Source of the DNA: Streptomyces sp. NBC_00258
Lineage (GTDB): Bacteria > Actinomycetota > Actinomycetes > Streptomycetales > Streptomycetaceae
Direction of reading: 5' to 3'
Assembly (NCBI RefSeq): GCF_036182465.1
Contig: NZ_CP108081.1
Coordinates: forward strand, 2,480,001 to 2,544,000
DNA length: 64,000 nucleotides
In this document: positions 61,290 through 64,000 of the stretch, piece by piece
How the letters are laid out: every line of letters begins with the position of its first letter
How positions within the stretch are numbered: position 1 is the first letter of the stretch
The notes under the pieces: model-generated
Databases searched by the model: none
The model's input: only the letters and a program-made list of their open reading frames with translations
Told to the model about the DNA's origin: nothing
Made by a program: the position numbers and the translations under genes

Positions 61290-61445
61290 GGGCAGTACCT
61301 CGATGGGACGGCACCGTTCACGATCCGCCTCACTGACAGCCCCAGGGCATTGGCCATCCGCGCCCCGGTACGGCCGGCCAACGCGAGCACGAGCCGGCCC
61401 GGCGACGCGGTGGTGAAGGTGGAGCAGTCCTTGATCTTCTGGAAG
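61290..61445 (-). pseudogene. Possible remnant of an ISL3-type transposase
   Basis: In one minus-strand frame the bases read DGFQKIKDCSTFTTASPGRL and then LVLALAGRTGARMANALGL, followed by SVRRIVNGAV. The LALAGRTGARMANALGL part resembles the conserved ALAGRAGARLA-LG segment of ISL3 transposases. It has no start, breaks off on both sides, and lacks the DDE residues. It lies in the 617-bp gap between the APH-like and MFS genes; nothing else there was recognised. Confidence 0.35.
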
Positions 61446-61745
61446 CCGTCTGTGACCGTTCGCGGTTGTTGGTGGTTGAGTCGCGGTGGCTTCGCTGCTG
61501 GCGCAGTTGCTGTTCACACAGGTTGGCGGGTTTTGTTCGGGAGCTCGTATCTGCGCTCCGCTCCTCTATCCTCGAGGAGGTCATCAACTACCGCATGACA
61601 TCTGCCCGGTGACGGAGTCGGCGTGGGGTGCGCGTCCCCGCTCCACGTCACCACTGGACGGCTTCAGGCGCAGCCACGGGTCGGCGCATCCGGACGCCGA
61701 CGACCCTGTGTGGCGCGTCCCGCCGGGCGGCGAAAGGGATGCGTC

Positions 61746-63065
61746 GTGCCTTCGGCTTCGGCGAGCTACCGCACCGTGCTGCGCACTTCGGGTGCCGCGG
61801 CCTTCTTCGTTCCCGCCGCTGTCGGGCGTCTGGGCATCGCCATGACGGGGATCGGCATCGTCTGGCTGGTGCACGCACGCACCGGGTCGTACGCCGCCGC
61901 GGGTCTCGTCACCGGCGGGTTCGCTGTCGCGGACGCCGTCGCCGGGCCCCAGATCGGGCGCCTTGTCGACCGGTTCGGACAGGCGCGGGTGCTTCCCATC
62001 GCACTGGGCGCACATGCCGGGGGCGTGGCGCTGCTGCTCACCGGCGCCGTTCCGGACCTCGTCGCCGGAGTGCTCGTCGGGGCGACGCTGCCCCAGCTCA
62101 GTGCCCTGTCCGCCGCTCGCTGGTCCGCCCTGCTGTCCGGCGAACGGGCCGCCGCGCTGCCCACCGCCTTCGCCCTGGAGGCCCTGGCCAACGGCGTGTC
62201 GTACATGGCCGGACCGGCCCTGGTGAGCGTCCTCGGTGCGGCGGGCCGCCCGGGCGCCGGGGTGCTGCTCGCCGCCGCGCTCGTCGTCGGCGGTGGGCTC
62301 GCCCTCGCCGCCCAGCGCCGCACCGTGCCGCCCCTCACCGGCCGCGCCGAACGTCGGCACGCCGGACGCGCCCTGCTGCGCTCAGCGTTCCTGCGGCAGG
62401 TCGCGCTCGGCCTCGCGCTCGGTGTGTTCTTCGGTGCGATGCAGGTGTCCGTCGCCGCGTACGCCGTCGGACGCGGCACGCCGGACGCGGCGGCCGTGCT
62501 CTATGTCGCCTTCAACTGCACCAATCTGGTGGGTGGTTGGGCCTACGGAGCTTGGCGCCACGGCGGCTCACCCCGGCGCCGCCAGGCCGCAGCCGCCGCC
62601 TGCCTCACCCTGGCGAGCCTCCCGCTGACCTTCCTCGACGCGCCTCTCGGGGTCGGCGTCATCCTCGCCCTGACGGGACTCGCCGTGCCGGTCCTACTGA
62701 TCCTCGCCTCCGTCCTCACGGAGTCGTCGGTCCCGCGCGCCGTCCTCACCCAGGCGTTCACCTGGGGCAACTCCGCAAGCGCGGCAGGGTCAGCGGGCGC
62801 CGCGGCGGTCGCGGGGCGGATGGTGGACGCGGGCGGTGCGCACGGCGGATTCGGTGTGGCGGCGGGGTCCGCGCTGGTGATGACGATCCTGGCGCTCGGC
62901 GGTCTGCGGGACTCGAACCCGGACGTGCCGAAGCCCTCCGCGCCCGCGGAAACCACGGAGCCGAACCCGCCGGCCCCACGACGGGATTCGTCCACTGGTT
63001 CCGCCCCCGGAACCCCGTCCGCCTCGGTCGCTCCGAGCGGCAACAGCAACGGCCGTCGTCGTTGA
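61746..63065 (+). CDS. MFS-type membrane transporter
   Basis: The 439-residue protein has about twelve hydrophobic segments, with the MFS loop 2-3 motif IGRLVDRFGQAR near residue 75 and a hydrophilic Pro/Ser-rich tail of about 50 residues. Substrate unknown; many such single MFS proteins export drugs or metabolites. The GTG at 61746 follows AAAGG at 8 bp. It is divergent from the APH-like gene. Confidence 0.88.
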   Translation: MPSASASYRTVLRTSGAAAFFVPAAVGRLGIAMTGIGIVWLVHARTGSYAAAGLVTGGFAVADAVAGPQIGRLVDRFGQARVLPIALGAHAGGVALLLTGAVPDLVAGVLVGATLPQLSALSAARWSALLSGERAAALPTAFALEALANGVSYMAGPALVSVLGAAGRPGAGVLLAAALVVGGGLALAAQRRTVPPLTGRAERRHAGRALLRSAFLRQVALGLALGVFFGAMQVSVAAYAVGRGTPDAAAVLYVAFNCTNLVGGWAYGAWRHGGSPRRRQAAAAACLTLASLPLTFLDAPLGVGVILALTGLAVPVLLILASVLTESSVPRAVLTQAFTWGNSASAAGSAGAAAVAGRMVDAGGAHGGFGVAAGSALVMTILALGGLRDSNPDVPKPSAPAETTEPNPPAPRRDSSTGSAPGTPSASVAPSGNSNGRRR

Positions 63066-63110
63066 ACACGGCATTGACCACCGCTTCCCCTCCGCGGCCG
63101 CCGCGTACGT

Positions 63111-63145
63111 GAGGGTCCGACCCCCTGTCAGGGGGTCGGACCCTC
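63111..63145. terminator. Terminator hairpin behind the MFS gene
   Basis: GAGGGTCCGACCCCCTG (63111-63127) and CAGGGGGTCGGACCCTC (63129-63145) are perfect inverted copies around a single T. It lies about 45 bp after the MFS stop and before the convergent ABC gene, so it can serve both directions. The rest of 63066-63308 holds no gene that I can support. Confidence 0.85.
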
Positions 63146-63308
63146 GGTCGTGGTCCACCGTCGACACGGCATTCAGCAGCAGCACGAGCATGGACCGGGA
63201 ATGAGCTGAGCGTGCTGCGCGACAACTACCAGGCGCTCGCCGATACCGACCGCTTGCCGACCCTGCCGGGCAGTCACGCCTCCGGCCCGGCGGCGTCGTG
63301 CGCGGTGT

Positions 63309-64000
63309 CTACGCCACCGCCTCCTCCGCCACGGCGATCTCCCTCACGCTCACGCCGTCCTCGGTCGTGCCGTCCTCCGTCGCGTCCGCCCGTGACGGTT
63401 TCTCGAACTGGGTCCGGTAGAGCTCCGCGTACCGTCCGTTCGCCGTGAGGAGTTGCTCGTGGGTGCCGCGTTCCACGATCAGGCCGTCCTCGACGACGAG
63501 GATCTGGTCGGCGGCTCGTACCGTCGAGAGCCGGTGGGCGATGACGAGTGCGGTGCGTCCTTGGAGGGCCTCGGCGAGGGCCTCCTGCACGGCGGCCTCG
63601 GAGGTGTTGTCCAGGTGGGCCGTCGCCTCGTCGAGGACGACCACCCGCTGGCGGGCCAGGAGCAGCCGGGCGATGGTCATGCGCTGGCGTTCGCCGCCGG
63701 AGAGGCGGTAGCCGCGCTCGCCGACCACCGTGTCGAGGCCGTCGGGCAGGGAGCGCACGAGGTCGTCGAGGCGGGCCCTGCGCAGGACGTCCCACAGTTC
63801 GTTCTCGTCGGCGTCGGGCCGGGCGAGGAGCAGGTTGGCGCGGACCGACTCGTGGAAGAGGTGACCGTCCTGCGTGACCATGCCGAGGGTGGCCCGCATC
63901 GACTCGGCGCTCAGGTCACGGACGTCGACACCGCCGATGCGTACGGAGCCCTCGTCGGTGTCGTACAGCCGTGGCAGCAGTGACGCGATGGTGGACTTGC
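63309..64000 (-). CDS. ABC exporter ATPase domain, 5' part outside window
   Basis: About 230 C-terminal codons are visible. They start in the Walker A end (KSTIASLLPRLYDTDEG), then a Q-loop (LGMVTQDGHLF), the signature LSGGERQR, Walker B VVVLDEATAHLD and the switch VIAHRLSTVRAAD. This is the MsbA/multidrug-type ATPase usually fused to a membrane domain, which would lie beyond base 64000. An acidic tail of about 30 residues closes it. Cargo unknown. Confidence 0.92.
   Translation of the reverse strand, partial: KSTIASLLPRLYDTDEGSVRIGGVDVRDLSAESMRATLGMVTQDGHLFHESVRANLLLARPDADENELWDVLRRARLDDLVRSLPDGLDTVVGERGYRLSGGERQRMTIARLLLARQRVVVLDEATAHLDNTSEAAVQEALAEALQGRTALVIAHRLSTVRAADQILVVEDGLIVERGTHEQLLTANGRYAELYRTQFEKPSRADATEDGTTEDGVSVREIAVAEEAVA

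Noticed and set aside
61113..61598. Short open frames on both strands in the APH-MFS gap
   Set aside because: They lack domains and ribosome sites; only the ISL3-like fragment in one frame was worth recording.
63212..63448. 78-codon plus-strand frame near the ABC gene
   Set aside because: No recognisable product and mostly antisense to the ABC ATPase gene.

Overview
The window is chromosomal DNA of a Streptomyces-type actinomycete. The DNA is very GC-rich with strong GC bias at third codon positions, GTG and TTG starts are common, and several markers are actinobacterial: a mycothiol-dependent formaldehyde dehydrogenase, a fused LysX, an Rpf/LysM/M23 wall hydrolase, an ECF sigma with a zinc anti-sigma, a SpoIIE-type phosphatase and many secreted glycoside hydrolases. 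I read 52 protein genes, two of them cut by the window ends. No rRNA, tRNA, CRISPR array or intact insertion sequence was seen.

Layout. 1-14.3 kb holds housekeeping and envelope genes: a partial Tat-exported polysaccharide deacetylase, lysX, a universal stress protein, a CapA-like lipoprotein, an ECF sigma / unknown protein / anti-sigma trio, an Fpg/Nei glycosylase, a PAS-GAF-SpoIIE-HATPase phosphatase, a DUF6777-like lipoprotein and a lipase maturation factor. 14.4-23.2 kb is an eight-gene L-fucose operon: an RbsABC-type importer, L-fuconate dehydratase, a 2-keto-3-deoxy-L-fuconate dehydrogenase (SDR), an L-fucose dehydrogenase (AKR), a mutarotase and an L-fuconolactonase. It is divergent from a FadR/GntR regulator. 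23.4-34.4 kb is a second operon, divergent from a LacI regulator: a sugar-binding lipoprotein, two permeases, a GH5 enzyme resembling N-glycan-core beta-mannosidase, a Tat-exported GH85 endo-beta-N-acetylglucosaminidase and a cytoplasmic GH38 alpha-mannosidase. 34.5-39.7 kb holds a GH20-GH29 pair (secreted beta-hexosaminidase and alpha-L-fucosidase) divergent from an amidase-signature enzyme. 40-47.4 kb is mixed: GNAT, a 56-aa protein missed by a usual length cut-off, the mscR/MBL formaldehyde pair, an HD-like protein, two SDRs and a WS/DGAT acyltransferase. 47.6-64 kb holds a secreted GH92 alpha-mannosidase, glgC-glgA, an FhuF-like protein, a DMT transporter, the Rpf/M23 protein, gndA, a Pro-rich small ORF, a racemase, a small GNAT, panD, an APH-like kinase, an MFS transporter and a partial ABC exporter.

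How the genes fit together. The 14.4-38.1 kb block, with GH92 at 47.6-50.0 kb, looks like a complete system for harvesting eukaryotic (fucosylated) N-glycans. Secreted GH85, GH92, GH20 and GH29 would release and trim glycans; two ABC importers would bring in oligosaccharide and fucose; cytoplasmic GH38 and GH5 would take apart the mannose core; and the fucose operon would oxidise fucose non-phosphorylatively. Putative operators for both regulators can be read from the sequence. The main structural surprises are a short palindromic repeat that sits just 3' of genes at six places, several long perfect hairpins, and a pair of 13-bp inverted repeats next to the LacI gene.
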